Shown in pieces: positions 9,560 through 18,667 of a DNA stretch of 64,000 bases (its first letter is position 1; each line of letters begins with the position of its first letter). The stretch covers positions 4,278,001 through 4,342,000 of the forward strand of contig NZ_CP018937.1 in the NCBI RefSeq assembly GCF_002849695.1, written 5' to 3'. Made by a program: the position numbers and the translations under genes. The notes beneath the pieces were generated by a model. That model had not been told where the DNA came from and did not search any database. It was given only the letters and a program-made list of their open reading frames with translations. The DNA is from Bacteroides fragilis (GTDB taxonomy: Bacteria; Bacteroidota; Bacteroidia; Bacteroidales; Bacteroidaceae).

Positions 9560-9607
9560 ACTACGGGACTCCTTTAGCAATTGTTCTGACTAAAGAAATC
9601 CCGTAGT
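9560..9607. terminator. bidirectional terminator between the LruC gene and argS
   Basis: Arms ACTACGGGA (9560-9568) and TCCCGTAGT (9599-9607), with inner CTTTAG (9572-9577) / CTAAAG (9590-9595). It has a T-rich tract on the plus side and an A-run (T-run on minus) on the other, so it serves both convergent genes. Confidence 0.85.
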
Positions 9608-9636
9608 TTATATTTTTATTCAATTCAAAGAATATC

Positions 9637-11430
9637 TTACATTCTGTCCGGTACTTCAATGCCCAGCAATCCCATTCCCAAACGAACAACCTTGGCAATA
9701 TTGGCAGACAGAGCGACACGGAACAGTCTCACGTCTTCATTCTCTTCACGCAGGATACTGAAGTCATGATAGAACTGATTGTATTCTTTCACCAAATCGT
9801 AAACGTAGTTGGCGATACCTGACGGGCTATAGTCTTCACCGGCCTGACGCACTACTGCGGCAAAGTCGGCAACCATCTGAATCAATCCCTCCTCTTTCTC
9901 ACTCAGTTCGATATTGGCCGGAAGCACTTGCGGAATCACAATGCCTGCTTCGGCTGCTTTACGCAGAACGGACTGGATACGTGCATAAGTATACTGGATA
10001 AAAGGCCCCGTATTACCGTTAAAGTCAATAGACTCCTTCGGGTTGAAGGTCATGTTCTTACGGGCATCCACTTTAAGGATAAAGTATTTCAATGCTCCCA
10101 GTCCGACGATACGCGCAATGTCGTCTGCCTCTTCCTGTGTCAGCCCGTCCAACTTGCCCAATTCCTGAGAAGTTTCCTTGGCTGTCGCAATCATTTCCGC
10201 CATCAGGTCGTCAGCATCTACCACCGTACCCTCACGCGACTTCATCTTGCCTTCAGGCAGTTCCACCATACCATAAGAGAAATGTACCAGGCTCTTGCCC
10301 CACTCAAATCCGAGCTTATCAAGCAAGATGGACAATACCTGGAAGTGATAGTTCTGTTCGTTTCCTACCACATAGATCATCTTATTAATAGGATAGTCGG
10401 CAAAACGCAATTTGGCCGTACCAATGTCCTGAGTCATGTATACTGAGGTTCCGTCTCCACGAAGCAGCAGTTTATGATCCAATCCTTCCGCCGTCAGGTC
10501 AGCCCAGACCGAGCCATCTTCTTTCCTAAAAAAGAAACCCTTTTCAAGACCTTCCATCACTTTCTCTTTGCCTTCCAGGTATGTATTGGATTCATAATAG
10601 ATTTTATCGAAGCCCACTCCCATCTTACGGTAGGTTTCATCAAAGCCTTCGTATACCCAGTTATTCATCATCTGCCAGAGTGCACGCACTTCTGGATCAC
10701 CCGCCTCCCATTTCACCAACATCTCACGCGCTTCATTCATCAGCGGAGAGGCTGCCTCGGCTTCTTCCTTGGTCATACCTTTCTCCATCAACTCCGCTAC
10801 CTCAGCTTTATAGTGCTTGTCGAAAGCGACGTAATAATCGCCTACCAGATGGTCGCCTTTTTTACCCGACGACTCGGGTGTTTCACCATTGCCATACTTC
10901 TGCCATGCCAGCATCGACTTGCAGATATGGATACCACGGTCGTTGACGATATTGGTTTTGACTACCTTATTTCCGTTCGCCATGACGATATTGGCCAGTG
11001 CATTACCCAACAGGTTATTGCGCACATGGCCCAGATGAAGAGGTTTATTGGTATTGGGTGACGAATATTCAATCATTACCAGCGGAGCATTTTCATCCGC
11101 TGAGACAATGCCGTATTGTGCATCGGCATGAATCTCATTCAACAGTTCGATCCAGGCAGCCGACGCGATGGTCAGATTCAGGAAGCCCTTGATCACATTG
11201 AAAGCTGCTACAGCCGGTTCATTGGCTTTCAGATACTCACCGATTTCCTGTGCGGTTTGCTCCGGGCCCTTCTTCGACATTCTCAGGAAAGGGAATACCA
11301 CAAGGGTGAGGTGTCCTTCAAACTCTTTCTTTGTCTTTTGCAACTGCACTTGCGCGGCAGGCACATCCTGTCCGTAAAGCGCTTTGAGTCCGCTGATTAC
11401 GGACGCCACAAGTTTATCTTCTATCTTCAT
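9637..11430 (-). CDS. argS: arginyl-tRNA synthetase
   Basis: Charges tRNA-Arg with arginine. The start is set at the ATG at 11430 (597 residues), giving M-K-I-E-D-K-L; the longer open frame reaching 11478 would start upstream of the -7 box. Class I signatures are present: H-L-G-H at residues 132-135, in P-N-T-N-K-P-L-H-L-G-H-V-R-N-N, and G-K-M-K-S-R-E-G as the KMSKS-like loop. The N-terminal additional domain (residues 1-90) and C-terminal anticodon-binding DALR domain ending E-V-P-D-R-M are both complete. Usual length for the family. It is transcribed from its own promoter just beyond the hup terminator. Confidence 0.97.
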   Translation of the reverse strand: MKIEDKLVASVISGLKALYGQDVPAAQVQLQKTKKEFEGHLTLVVFPFLRMSKKGPEQTAQEIGEYLKANEPAVAAFNVIKGFLNLTIASAAWIELLNEIHADAQYGIVSADENAPLVMIEYSSPNTNKPLHLGHVRNNLLGNALANIVMANGNKVVKTNIVNDRGIHICKSMLAWQKYGNGETPESSGKKGDHLVGDYYVAFDKHYKAEVAELMEKGMTKEEAEAASPLMNEAREMLVKWEAGDPEVRALWQMMNNWVYEGFDETYRKMGVGFDKIYYESNTYLEGKEKVMEGLEKGFFFRKEDGSVWADLTAEGLDHKLLLRGDGTSVYMTQDIGTAKLRFADYPINKMIYVVGNEQNYHFQVLSILLDKLGFEWGKSLVHFSYGMVELPEGKMKSREGTVVDADDLMAEMIATAKETSQELGKLDGLTQEEADDIARIVGLGALKYFILKVDARKNMTFNPKESIDFNGNTGPFIQYTYARIQSVLRKAAEAGIVIPQVLPANIELSEKEEGLIQMVADFAAVVRQAGEDYSPSGIANYVYDLVKEYNQFYHDFSILREENEDVRLFRVALSANIAKVVRLGMGLLGIEVPDRM

Positions 11431-11452
11431 ATCCAAGTTATTATTCTGCGCG

Positions 11453-11460
11453 CAAAGATA
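11453..11460 (-). promoter_or_regulatory. -7 element for argS
   Basis: Minus-strand TATCTTTG, 22 bases before the argS ATG at 11430. The expected -33 position falls inside the hup terminator stem and has no TTTG. Confidence 0.6.
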
Positions 11461-11461
11461 C

Positions 11462-11489
11462 AAAAAAAGGAGACGCATCAGCGTCTCCT
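11462..11489 (-). terminator. intrinsic terminator after hup
   Basis: On the minus strand AGGAGACGC, loop TGAT, GCGTCTCCT (11468-11489) is followed by a run of six T (11462-11467). Confidence 0.9.
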
Positions 11490-11517
11490 CTCTTAATTTC
11501 TTTTCAACTATAAATGC

Positions 11518-11790
11518 TTATTTTATAGCATCTGCCAGCTCAGCACCTGGCTTGAATTTAGCAACTTTCTTTGCGGGAATAATAATCGCTTTCTTTGTAG
11601 AAGGATTGATACCTGATCTTTCGGCTCTTTCAGCTACAGAAAATGTACCGAAACCAACCAAAGAGATTTTGTCACCAGCTGACAAAGCTTTTGTAACCGA
11701 AGAAAAGAAAGCTTCAAGTGCTTTCTTAGAATCCACTTTACTTAAACCGGATTCTGCTGCCATTGCATTAATAAGTTCAGCCTTATTCAT
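11518..11790 (-). CDS. hup: HU-family DNA-binding protein
   Basis: A 90-residue nucleoid protein that bends DNA as a dimer. It has the HU layout: helical N-terminal part M-N-K-A-E-L-I-N-A-M-A, the V-G-F-G-T-F motif at about residues 45-50, and a beta-arm region R-S-G-I-N-P-S-T-K-K with the I-P-A-K-K-V-A-K-F-K-P-G end. The full family length is kept. It is monocistronic, with a full-consensus promoter upstream (TTTG-N19-TATATTTG) and a strong terminator downstream, fitting high expression. Confidence 0.96.
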   Translation of the reverse strand: MNKAELINAMAAESGLSKVDSKKALEAFFSSVTKALSAGDKISLVGFGTFSVAERAERSGINPSTKKAIIIPAKKVAKFKPGAELADAIK

Positions 11791-11846
11791 AATACGTAAA
11801 TGATTAATTAATATATGTTACACAAAAGATATCCTTAAAATCCTCA

Positions 11847-11877
11847 CAAATATAGAGTAACAAAACAACATATCAAA
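11847..11877 (-). promoter_or_regulatory. Bacteroides promoter for hup
   Basis: Minus-strand TTTG (11874-11877), 19 bases, TATATTTG (11847-11854); leader of about 50 bases to the hup ATG. Confidence 0.8.
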
Positions 11878-11960
11878 TAAAAACATCAAAAAAACACATC
11901 AAATTGTTGAAAAAGAACTAATAGTAGATTATTTTTCTGCTGTAGAACAGAATTTATTCG

Positions 11961-11968
11961 TATTTTTG
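11961..11968 (+). promoter_or_regulatory. -7 element for the rhomboid operon
   Basis: TATTTTTG matches TAnnTTTG, about 70 bases before the first rhomboid ATG. A small inverted repeat ATGTGT...ACACAT lies in the leader at about 11980-12005. Confidence 0.6.
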
Positions 11969-12037
11969 CGTCTATTATCATGTGTAAAGGAGCTAATGCA
12001 CACATTATCACATTAATTACATTAACAAATTAGAAGA

Positions 12038-12712
12038 ATGCCAACTGTAACAAAAAACCTGATAATTATCAATGTTCTCCTATTCCTCGGTCAACTTGTA
12101 GCGCAAAGCTACGGGATTAACTTATCCGATTATCTGGGTCTCCACTTTTTCCTCGCCGACAACTTCAATCCGGCACAGCTATTCACTTATATGTTTATGC
12201 ACGGAGGATTCAGCCACATCTTTTTCAATATGTTCGCAGTATGGATGTTCGGCCGGATTCTTGAACAAGTATGGGGACCGAAACGTTTTTTATTCTATTA
12301 TATCCTCTGCGGCGTGGGCGCAGGCCTGCTTCAGGAGGTGGTGCAATACATACAATACGTGACCGAACTGTCGCAATATACCAGTGTAAACATCGGTACG
12401 GGCATTATCCCCATGAGTGAATACCTGAACATGATGACCACAGTGGGAGCTTCGGGATCCGTATATGCCATCTTGCTGGCTTTCGGAATGTTGTTCCCCA
12501 ACCAGCAGTTGTTCATCTTCCCGCTGCCCTTCCCCATCAAGGCAAAGTTCTTCGTCATCGGATATGCCCTGATAGAGTTGTACGCAGGCTTTGCCAACAA
12601 TCCGGGTGATAACGTGGCACACTTTGCACACCTCGGAGGAATGATATTCGGATTTATCCTGATCATGTACTGGAGAAAAAAGAACAGAAACAATGGGACA
12701 TATTATAACTGA
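12038..12712 (+). CDS. rhomboid-family intramembrane serine protease (first of two)
   Basis: A 224-residue multi-pass membrane protein predicted to cleave transmembrane segments. Key rhomboid features are present: H-G-G-F-S-H-I-F-F-N-M (the HxxxxHxxxN helix, about residues 55-66), the catalytic G-A-S-G with Ser at about residue 138, and the catalytic His in H-F-A-H-L-G-G at about residue 194. Roughly six hydrophobic helices are visible. Its 3' end overlaps the next rhomboid gene by 20 bases, so the pair is translationally coupled. Substrates are unknown. Confidence 0.93.
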   Translation: MPTVTKNLIIINVLLFLGQLVAQSYGINLSDYLGLHFFLADNFNPAQLFTYMFMHGGFSHIFFNMFAVWMFGRILEQVWGPKRFLFYYILCGVGAGLLQEVVQYIQYVTELSQYTSVNIGTGIIPMSEYLNMMTTVGASGSVYAILLAFGMLFPNQQLFIFPLPFPIKAKFFVIGYALIELYAGFANNPGDNVAHFAHLGGMIFGFILIMYWRKKNRNNGTYYN

Positions 12713-13592
12713 CCTGAAAGAAGCGTTTCGCAGGGGAAACGTCTATATCCAACTGATATTCATCAACGTCGGTGTATTCGTTGTTACGACGCTGATCGGT
12801 ATCCTGTTGCAGTTGTTCAACCGGAGCGCGGCAGGGATCTTTGAATTATTAGCTTTGCCGGCATCCTTCACACGGTTTGTGTGGCAACCATGGTCCATCT
12901 TTACTTATATGTTTATGCATGCAGGATTCCTGCACATCTTGTTCAACATGCTCTGGCTTTATTGGTTCGGTTCGCTGTTCCTGTATTTCTTCTCGGGCAA
13001 ACACCTGAGAGGCCTTTATATTGTAGGCGGAATCTGTGGCGGGCTGCTGTATATGATCTCTTATAATGTCTTTCCGTATTTTCGCCCAATGACCGCCTAC
13101 TCCACCATGGTAGGCGCATCGGCTTCGGTGCTGGCCATCGTAGTGGCAACCGCCTATCGGGAGCCCAATTATCCTGTACGCCTTCTCTTTTTCGGCAATG
13201 TGCGTCTGAAGTATCTGGCCCTGATCGTTGTGCTGACCGATTTGTTTTTTATCACCTCAAGCAATGCAGGCGGGCACATCGCCCACCTGGGCGGGGCACT
13301 GGCAGGACTCTGGTTTGCGGCCAGCCTGAACAAAGGGAAAGACATCACTTCATGGGTTAACAAAGCGCTCGACGCAATCGCCGCCCTGTTCAGCGCCAAA
13401 ACCTGGAAACGGAAACCCAAAATGAAGGTGCATTACGGAAACAATACCCGTCAGAACGATTACGACTACAATGCCCGTAAAAAGGCACAGTCGGACGAGA
13501 TAGACCGCATTCTCGACAAACTGAAGAAATCGGGTTACGAGAGCCTGACTACGGAAGAAAAAAAGAGCTTGTTCGACGCAAGCAAAAGATAA
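12693..13592 (+). CDS. rhomboid-family protein (second of two) with C-terminal cytoplasmic tail
   Basis: A 299-residue membrane protein with H-A-G-F-L-H-I-L-F-N-M (about residues 72-82), G-A-S-A carrying the presumed catalytic Ser at about residue 142, and H-I-A-H-L-G-G at about residue 195. The usual G-x-S-G is G-A-S-A here, so the last Gly is replaced; the Ser and His dyad is intact, so activity is plausible. After the membrane core comes a charged tail of about 80 residues, ending in a helical D-E-I-D-R-I-L-D-K-L segment seen in Bacteroidota rhomboids (DUF6576-like). It overlaps the first rhomboid by 20 bases and is 3 bases from the downstream nuclease-fold gene. Confidence 0.9.
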   Translation: MGHIITDLKEAFRRGNVYIQLIFINVGVFVVTTLIGILLQLFNRSAAGIFELLALPASFTRFVWQPWSIFTYMFMHAGFLHILFNMLWLYWFGSLFLYFFSGKHLRGLYIVGGICGGLLYMISYNVFPYFRPMTAYSTMVGASASVLAIVVATAYREPNYPVRLLFFGNVRLKYLALIVVLTDLFFITSSNAGGHIAHLGGALAGLWFAASLNKGKDITSWVNKALDAIAALFSAKTWKRKPKMKVHYGNNTRQNDYDYNARKKAQSDEIDRILDKLKKSGYESLTTEEKKSLFDASKR

Positions 13593-13595
13593 CGC

Positions 13596-14693
13596 ATGAA
13601 GCATATAGGCAGATTAGCCCTATTCCTGTTCCTGGCCGTCAACGCATTCTTCATCGGAATGTTGCTGCTGACGGCTTACAGTCCGTACATCAACCCTGAA
13701 GTACACCCGGTGCAGTCGTGTCTGGGACTGACATTTCCCATCTTTCTCGTCATCAATTTCTGCTTTCTGGTCTTTTGGCTTATCGTGCGCTACCGTCTCG
13801 CGTTGGTACCTCTTTTAGGATTCCTGCTTTGTTATCCGCAGATCAGGACGTATATGCCCATCAACATGGAGCCGTCCGGACAGCCGGAGAACAGCATTAA
13901 ACTCCTTTCGTACAACATCATGTCCTTCGGCAACATGAAGAAAGAGAATGGACAGAACCCTATTCTGAACTATATAAAGAACAGCAAAGCCGACATTGTC
14001 TGCATGCAGGAGTATGCGGGTTCCGAAACAGCCAAGATACACCTCAACAATAAGGAGATCAGGCAAGCCTTAAAAGACTACCCGTATCGTCACATCAAAC
14101 AGGTGGGAAAGACGGGAGCCGGCAGCCAGATAGCCTGTTACTCCAAGTTCCCCATTCTTTCCGCCCGTATGCTCGACTATCAGAGCAACTACAACGGCAG
14201 CATGGTTTACGATATAAAAATAGGAAAAGACACCGTCTTGCTGATAAACAATCATCTTGAATCGAACAAGCTTACCCGCGAAGATAAAGTAGTATACGAA
14301 GACATGCTGAAAGACCCGAAAGCAGGAAAAGTGAAAAGCGGTATCCGGCAACTCGTCAATAAACTGGCTGAAGCTTCGGCTATCCGCTCGGCACAGGCAC
14401 GCGCCATTGCTCAGGAAATAGCCCGCTCGCCCTACCCCTCGGTCATCGTTTGCGGCGACTTTAACGACTCTCCCATATCGTATGCCCACCGGGTTATTTC
14501 GCAAGATCTGGATGACGCATTCACCGAATCGGGACGGGGACTGGGTATCTCGTACAACCAGAATAAATTCTACTTCCGGATCGACAATATCCTGATCAGC
14601 AAGAATCTGAAAGCATCGGAATGTACGGTAGACAATTCGATCAAAGACTCAGACCATTACCCCATCTGGTGCTACATCACGCTTCCCGATTAA
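13596..14693 (+). CDS. membrane-anchored endonuclease/exonuclease/phosphatase-family protein
   Basis: A 365-residue protein. Residues 1-90 hold two or three hydrophobic helices; the remainder is an EEP (DNase I-like/AP endonuclease) domain. Visible catalytic blocks are L-S-Y-N-I-M-S-F (N for metal), C-M-Q-E-Y (Glu), N-N-H-L-E-S-N (His), G-D-F-N-D-S-P (Asp/Asn) and S-D-H-Y-P-I near the C-terminus (Asp/His). The domain probably faces the periplasm. Substrate could be a nucleic acid, phospholipid or inositol phosphate; the sequence does not decide. It follows the rhomboid pair after 3 bases, as the last gene of that operon. Confidence 0.85.
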   Translation: MKHIGRLALFLFLAVNAFFIGMLLLTAYSPYINPEVHPVQSCLGLTFPIFLVINFCFLVFWLIVRYRLALVPLLGFLLCYPQIRTYMPINMEPSGQPENSIKLLSYNIMSFGNMKKENGQNPILNYIKNSKADIVCMQEYAGSETAKIHLNNKEIRQALKDYPYRHIKQVGKTGAGSQIACYSKFPILSARMLDYQSNYNGSMVYDIKIGKDTVLLINNHLESNKLTREDKVVYEDMLKDPKAGKVKSGIRQLVNKLAEASAIRSAQARAIAQEIARSPYPSVIVCGDFNDSPISYAHRVISQDLDDAFTESGRGLGISYNQNKFYFRIDNILISKNLKASECTVDNSIKDSDHYPIWCYITLPD

Positions 14694-14947
14694 TCGTAGG
14701 AAACAGTTCGTTCCTACAGCATCCACACAGCCCCGTACGCGTCAGTACTGCCTTTGGGACACAACAAGCGGAATGTGCGCTTTTGTTTCCCGCCGATCCG
14801 ATTCAGTAACAAAAAGACAGTAAAAAGCGCTATTCGCTAACCATACCCGGTGAAAAAAGTCTCAAACCAGGAGCCGGACAGAAGAAAAAACGGTGAATTG
14901 GAACCGGAAAGCCGGGGTTTAGAGCAAAAAGACCCTTTCTTTTCGGG

Positions 14948-15008
14948 AAAAGAAGTAAGCATTTACCCCAAAAGAAGTAAGCATTTTCGGAAAATGCTTA
15001 CTTCTTTT
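14948..15008. repeat. two direct copies and one inverted copy of a 17-18 bp unit
   Basis: AAAAGAAGTAAGCATTT occurs at 14948-14964 and again, extended by one T, at 14970-14987 (period 22). The reverse complement of the longer copy follows at 14991-15008 after the 3-base loop CGG, making a perfect 18-bp hairpin. No T-run beyond the stem, so this is more likely an intergenic repeat than a simple terminator. Confidence 0.85.
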
Positions 15009-15368
15009 CCCCCATATCTCTATATGTTATTCAAATTACATCTATTGTCCCGAAAAATAACACTTATCCGGACCTTATAATCTTCTAACTGCCTTCTCTC
15101 AACAGCCCTTATCGAAACATCAAAAAGACAGATTATCCTCCCCGGAAGACGTATCGGATACATTTACGTCCACACAGCTTTCTTTCTGAAAGAAAATGAA
15201 AGATAAAACCAAAAATGCGATAAACTCCGGAACGAAATAGAGCCGTTTTTCCGGGGCAACCTGTGCCAAGAGCCGAAAAAATGAAATCTGAGAGCCTTCA
15301 TTTGACATATTGCCAAAATGACAAACGATACTTCCGCCAATATCCGCCAAAGCGTCTCAAAAATCCCC

Positions 15369-15411
15369 TTCACATTCAAATATTTGCCTCCTAATTACTT
15401 CTGAATGTGAA
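15369..15411. repeat. inverted repeat upstream of secDF
   Basis: TTCACATTCA (15369-15378) and TGAATGTGAA (15402-15411), 23-base spacer, ending 8 bases before the -7 box. Position suits an operator covering the -33 region. Confidence 0.5.
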
Positions 15412-15419
15412 AAAAAAAC

Positions 15420-15427
15420 TATATTTG
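15420..15427 (+). promoter_or_regulatory. -7 element for secDF
   Basis: TATATTTG matches TAnnTTTG, 57 bases before the secDF ATG. Confidence 0.6.
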
Positions 15428-15484
15428 CAGCCTTGTATGCGACAGAAATCAATTAAAATGTAATCATAATAAATTAAAAGTAAA

Positions 15485-18400
15485 ATGCAAAACAAAGGAT
15501 TTGTAAAGGTTTTTGCGGTATTACTCACGCTGGTATGCGTGTTCTACCTCTCTTTCTCCTTCGTGACTCGCCATTATACCAATAAGGCAAAAGAGTTTGC
15601 GAAAGGCGATGTGAAAGTAGAGCAGGACTACCTCGACTCTCTCTCCAACGAGAAAGTATGGTTGGGTAACTATACGCTGAAACAGTGTCGTGAAATGGAA
15701 ATCAGTTTAGGTCTGGACCTTAAGGGAGGTATGAACGTTATCCTCGAAGTGTCTGTACCCGATGTTATCAAAGCATTGGCTGACAACAAGCCCGACGAAG
15801 CTTTCAACAAAGCACTGGCCGAAGCTGCCAAACAAGCTACTACCAGCCAGGACGACGTGATCACGCTTTTTATTAAAGAGTATCACAAGACTGCCCCGGG
15901 TGCCAAGCTTTCTGAACTCTTCGCAACACAACAGCTCAAAGACAAAGTAAACCAGAAATCATCTGACGCCGAAGTTGAGAAGGTGTTGAGAGAAGAAGTA
16001 AAAGCTGCCGTAACCAACTCCTACAACGTGCTTCGTACACGTATCGACCGCTTTGGTGTGGTTCAGCCCAACATCCAGAGCCTCGAGGACAAAATGGGAC
16101 GTATCATGGTGGAACTTCCGGGTATCAAAGAACCCGAACGTGTAAGAAAGTTGCTCCAGGGATCGGCTAACCTTGAATTCTGGGAAACATACAACGCCAA
16201 AGAAGTAGCTCCTTACTTGCAGGCTGCCGACTCTAAACTCCGCGCAGTCCTGGCACACGAAACTACTGCCAACGATACTGTTGCCGCTATAGATTCGACA
16301 GCCTTGGCTGCAACAGAAGCTACTCCCGATAAAGCAATCAGCGCCGCCGACAGCCTTGCTGCCGCACTGAAAGGTGGAGAAAAGAAACAGCAGGCTTCTT
16401 CTGCCGATCTGGAACAATTGAAAAAAGAACATCCGCTACTGGCCATCCTGAGCGTAAACCCCAACGGAGGTCCCGTAGTAGGTTACGCCAACTACAAAGA
16501 TACAGCCACTGTCAATTCATACCTCGCTATGAAGGAAATAGCTGCCGAACTGCCGAAAGATCTCCGTTTAAAATGGGGTGTTTCTCCGTTCGAATACGAT
16601 CCGAAAGGACAGACTTTCGAATTGTATGCTATCAAATCGACCGAACGTAATGGCAAAGCGCCGCTGGAAGGTGACGTTGTAACCGATGCCAAAGACGACT
16701 ACGACCAATATGGCAAACCGTCTGTAAGCATGTCGATGAACTCTGACGGTGCACGCCGCTGGGCATTGCTGACCAAACAGAACATCAATAAGTCCATCGC
16801 CATCGTATTGGATAATTATGTATATTCTGCTCCGAACGTAAGTAACGAGATTACAGGCGGTAACTCACAAATCACCGGCCACTTTACTCCGGAACAGGCA
16901 AAGGACTTGGCTAACGTATTGAAGTCCGGTAAGATGCCGGCTCCTGCACACATCGTTCAGGAAGACATCGTTGGTCCGTCTTTAGGTCAGGAATCCATTA
17001 ACGCAGGTATCTTCTCATTCGTTGTCGCTCTGATCCTGTTGATGATCTATATGTGCTCTATGTACGGATTCATCCCGGGTATGATTGCCAACGGCGCTTT
17101 GGTGCTGAACTTCTTCTTCACGCTGGGTATCCTTTCATCTTTCCAGGCCGCACTGACTATGTCAGGTATTGCCGGTATGGTGCTGTCACTCGGTATGGCG
17201 GTGGATGCGAACGTGTTGATCTACGAACGTACCAAAGAAGAGCTTCGTAGCGGTAAGGGCGTGAAGAAAGCATTGGCGGACGGTTATTCAAATGCCTTCT
17301 CTGCTATCTTCGACTCCAACTTGACTTCTATCATCACTGGTATCATCCTGTTCTACTTTGGTACAGGTCCGATCCGTGGTTTCGCCACAACCCTGATCAT
17401 CGGTATCCTCTGTTCATTCTTCACAGCCGTGTTCATGACCCGTCTGGTTTACGAACACTTCATGAACAAAGACAAACTGCTGAATCTGACATTTACTTCA
17501 CCTATCTCAAAGAAGATGCTGGTAAATACCCACTTCGACTTTATGGGTGGCAACAAGAAATGGTTGACTATCACAGGTGTGATCCTGCTGATCTGCATCG
17601 GTTCATTGGTAACCCGCGGTTTAAGCCAGAGTATCGACTTCACCGGTGGACGTAACTTCAAGGTTCAGTTCGAAAATCCGATTGAACCGGAACAAGTACG
17701 TGAGCTGATCTCTAACAAGTTCGGTGATGCCAACGTAAGTGTCATCTCTATCGGTACCGACAAGAAGACTGTACGTATCAGTACCAACTACCGCATTCAG
17801 GACGAAGGTAACAACGTGGACTCGGAAATCGAATCTTACCTGTACGAAGCATTGAAACCCATGCTGACTCAGAACATCACCCTGGCTACATTCATCGACC
17901 GTGACAACCACACAGGCGGCAGTATTATCAGTTCACAGAAAGTAGGTCCGAGTATCGCCGACGATATCAAGACAGCTGCTATCTGGTCGGTTGTATTCGC
18001 CCTGATCGCCATCGGCTTGTACATCCTGCTCCGTTTCCGCAACATCGCTTACAGTGTGGGTTCGGTAGCGGCTCTGACCAGCGATACGCTGATGATCATG
18101 GGTGCATACTCTCTGTGTTGGGGTTGGATGCCGTTCTCTCTGGAAATCGACCAGACTTTCATCGGCGCTATCCTGACTGCCATCGGTTACTCAATCAACG
18201 ATAAGGTGGTGATCTTCGACCGTGTACGTGAGTTCTTCAGTCTGTATCCGAAACGCAATGTGAAACAGTTGTTCGACGACTCTCTGAACACAACTCTGGC
18301 ACGTACCATCAATACCTCATTGAGTACGTTGATCGTATTGCTGTGTATCTTCATCCTGGGTGGTGATTCTATCCGCAGCTTTGCCTTCGCAATGATTCTG

Positions 18401-18508
18401 GGTGTTGTTATCGGTACACTGTCATCACTGTTCGTAGCTTCTCCGATTGCTTATATGATGCTGAAAAACAAAAAAGGTTCGGCACCGGCAACTACTACAG
18501 AAGAATAA
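15485..18508 (+). CDS. secDF: fused protein-export translocase subunit SecDF
   Basis: A 1007-residue fusion of SecD and SecF, which use the proton gradient to finish protein export through SecYEG. N-terminal helix (residues 7-27), then the SecD motif G-L-D-L-K-G-G-M-N-V-I-L-E-V at about residue 75. A large periplasmic domain with an Ala/Lys-rich insert near residues 255-315 follows, then six membrane helices (about 500-660) with A-V-D-A-N-V-L-I-Y-E-R. The SecF half starts with a helix at about 690, contains S-I-D-F-T-G-G-R, and ends with six more helices containing Y-S-I-N-D-K-V-V-I-F-D-R. Both halves are complete. Single gene with own promoter and a strong terminator. Confidence 0.97.
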   Translation: MQNKGFVKVFAVLLTLVCVFYLSFSFVTRHYTNKAKEFAKGDVKVEQDYLDSLSNEKVWLGNYTLKQCREMEISLGLDLKGGMNVILEVSVPDVIKALADNKPDEAFNKALAEAAKQATTSQDDVITLFIKEYHKTAPGAKLSELFATQQLKDKVNQKSSDAEVEKVLREEVKAAVTNSYNVLRTRIDRFGVVQPNIQSLEDKMGRIMVELPGIKEPERVRKLLQGSANLEFWETYNAKEVAPYLQAADSKLRAVLAHETTANDTVAAIDSTALAATEATPDKAISAADSLAAALKGGEKKQQASSADLEQLKKEHPLLAILSVNPNGGPVVGYANYKDTATVNSYLAMKEIAAELPKDLRLKWGVSPFEYDPKGQTFELYAIKSTERNGKAPLEGDVVTDAKDDYDQYGKPSVSMSMNSDGARRWALLTKQNINKSIAIVLDNYVYSAPNVSNEITGGNSQITGHFTPEQAKDLANVLKSGKMPAPAHIVQEDIVGPSLGQESINAGIFSFVVALILLMIYMCSMYGFIPGMIANGALVLNFFFTLGILSSFQAALTMSGIAGMVLSLGMAVDANVLIYERTKEELRSGKGVKKALADGYSNAFSAIFDSNLTSIITGIILFYFGTGPIRGFATTLIIGILCSFFTAVFMTRLVYEHFMNKDKLLNLTFTSPISKKMLVNTHFDFMGGNKKWLTITGVILLICIGSLVTRGLSQSIDFTGGRNFKVQFENPIEPEQVRELISNKFGDANVSVISIGTDKKTVRISTNYRIQDEGNNVDSEIESYLYEALKPMLTQNITLATFIDRDNHTGGSIISSQKVGPSIADDIKTAAIWSVVFALIAIGLYILLRFRNIAYSVGSVAALTSDTLMIMGAYSLCWGWMPFSLEIDQTFIGAILTAIGYSINDKVVIFDRVREFFSLYPKRNVKQLFDDSLNTTLARTINTSLSTLIVLLCIFILGGDSIRSFAFAMILGVVIGTLSSLFVASPIAYMMLKNKKGSAPATTTEE

Positions 18509-18530
18509 AGCCTAATATATTATAAGGTAT

Positions 18531-18574
18531 AAAAAAGCCTCCTTCGCGATTATGCGAAGGAGGCTTTTTGTTTT
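18531..18574. terminator. bidirectional terminator between secDF and tRNA-Arg
   Basis: A 16-bp stem: AAAAAGCC-type arm ending CCTTCGC (18532-18547), loop 18548-18553, mirrored arm GCGAAGG onward (18554-18569). T-rich on the plus side and an A-run on the other, so it also ends the minus-strand tRNA transcript. Confidence 0.9.
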
Positions 18575-18578
18575 ATTG

Positions 18579-18650
18579 TAGCCCCGAGGAGAATCGAACC
18601 CCTATCTAAAGTTTAGGAAACTTCTATTCTATCCGTTGAACTACAGGGCC
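18579..18650 (-). tRNA. tRNA-Arg, anticodon CCT
   Basis: The minus strand folds as a 72-nt cloverleaf. Acceptor GGCCCTG pairs with CGGGGCT (a G-T first pair), discriminator A. D-stem GTTC/GAAT; anticodon stem GAAGT/ACTTT around loop TTCCTAA (anticodon CCT, reading AGG); T-arm AGGGG-TTCGATT-CTCCT. CCA is not encoded. A full promoter lies upstream. Confidence 0.93.
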
Positions 18651-18667
18651 ATGATAGATATCGACTG

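Larger units (their letters stand above)
14694..15484. other. gene-free 790-bp stretch with repeats
   Basis: Holds a small hairpin just after the EEP gene (GTAGGAA 14696-14702 / TTCCTAC 14711-14717, no T-run), a 22-bp-period repeat with a perfect 18-bp hairpin (14948-15008), an inverted repeat (15369-15411) and the secDF -7 element. Short open frames here have no coding character. Confidence 0.7.

Noticed and set aside
10474..11061. 195-codon plus-strand frame
   Set aside because: Antisense shadow of argS, whose frame has complete synthetase motifs.
14948..15008. Possible CRISPR array
   Set aside because: Only two direct copies and one inverted, 5-base gap, no spacers and no cas genes.
14850..15080. 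Plus-strand 76-codon frame
   Set aside because: It consists largely of the 22-bp-period repeat and hairpin; composition is not protein-like.
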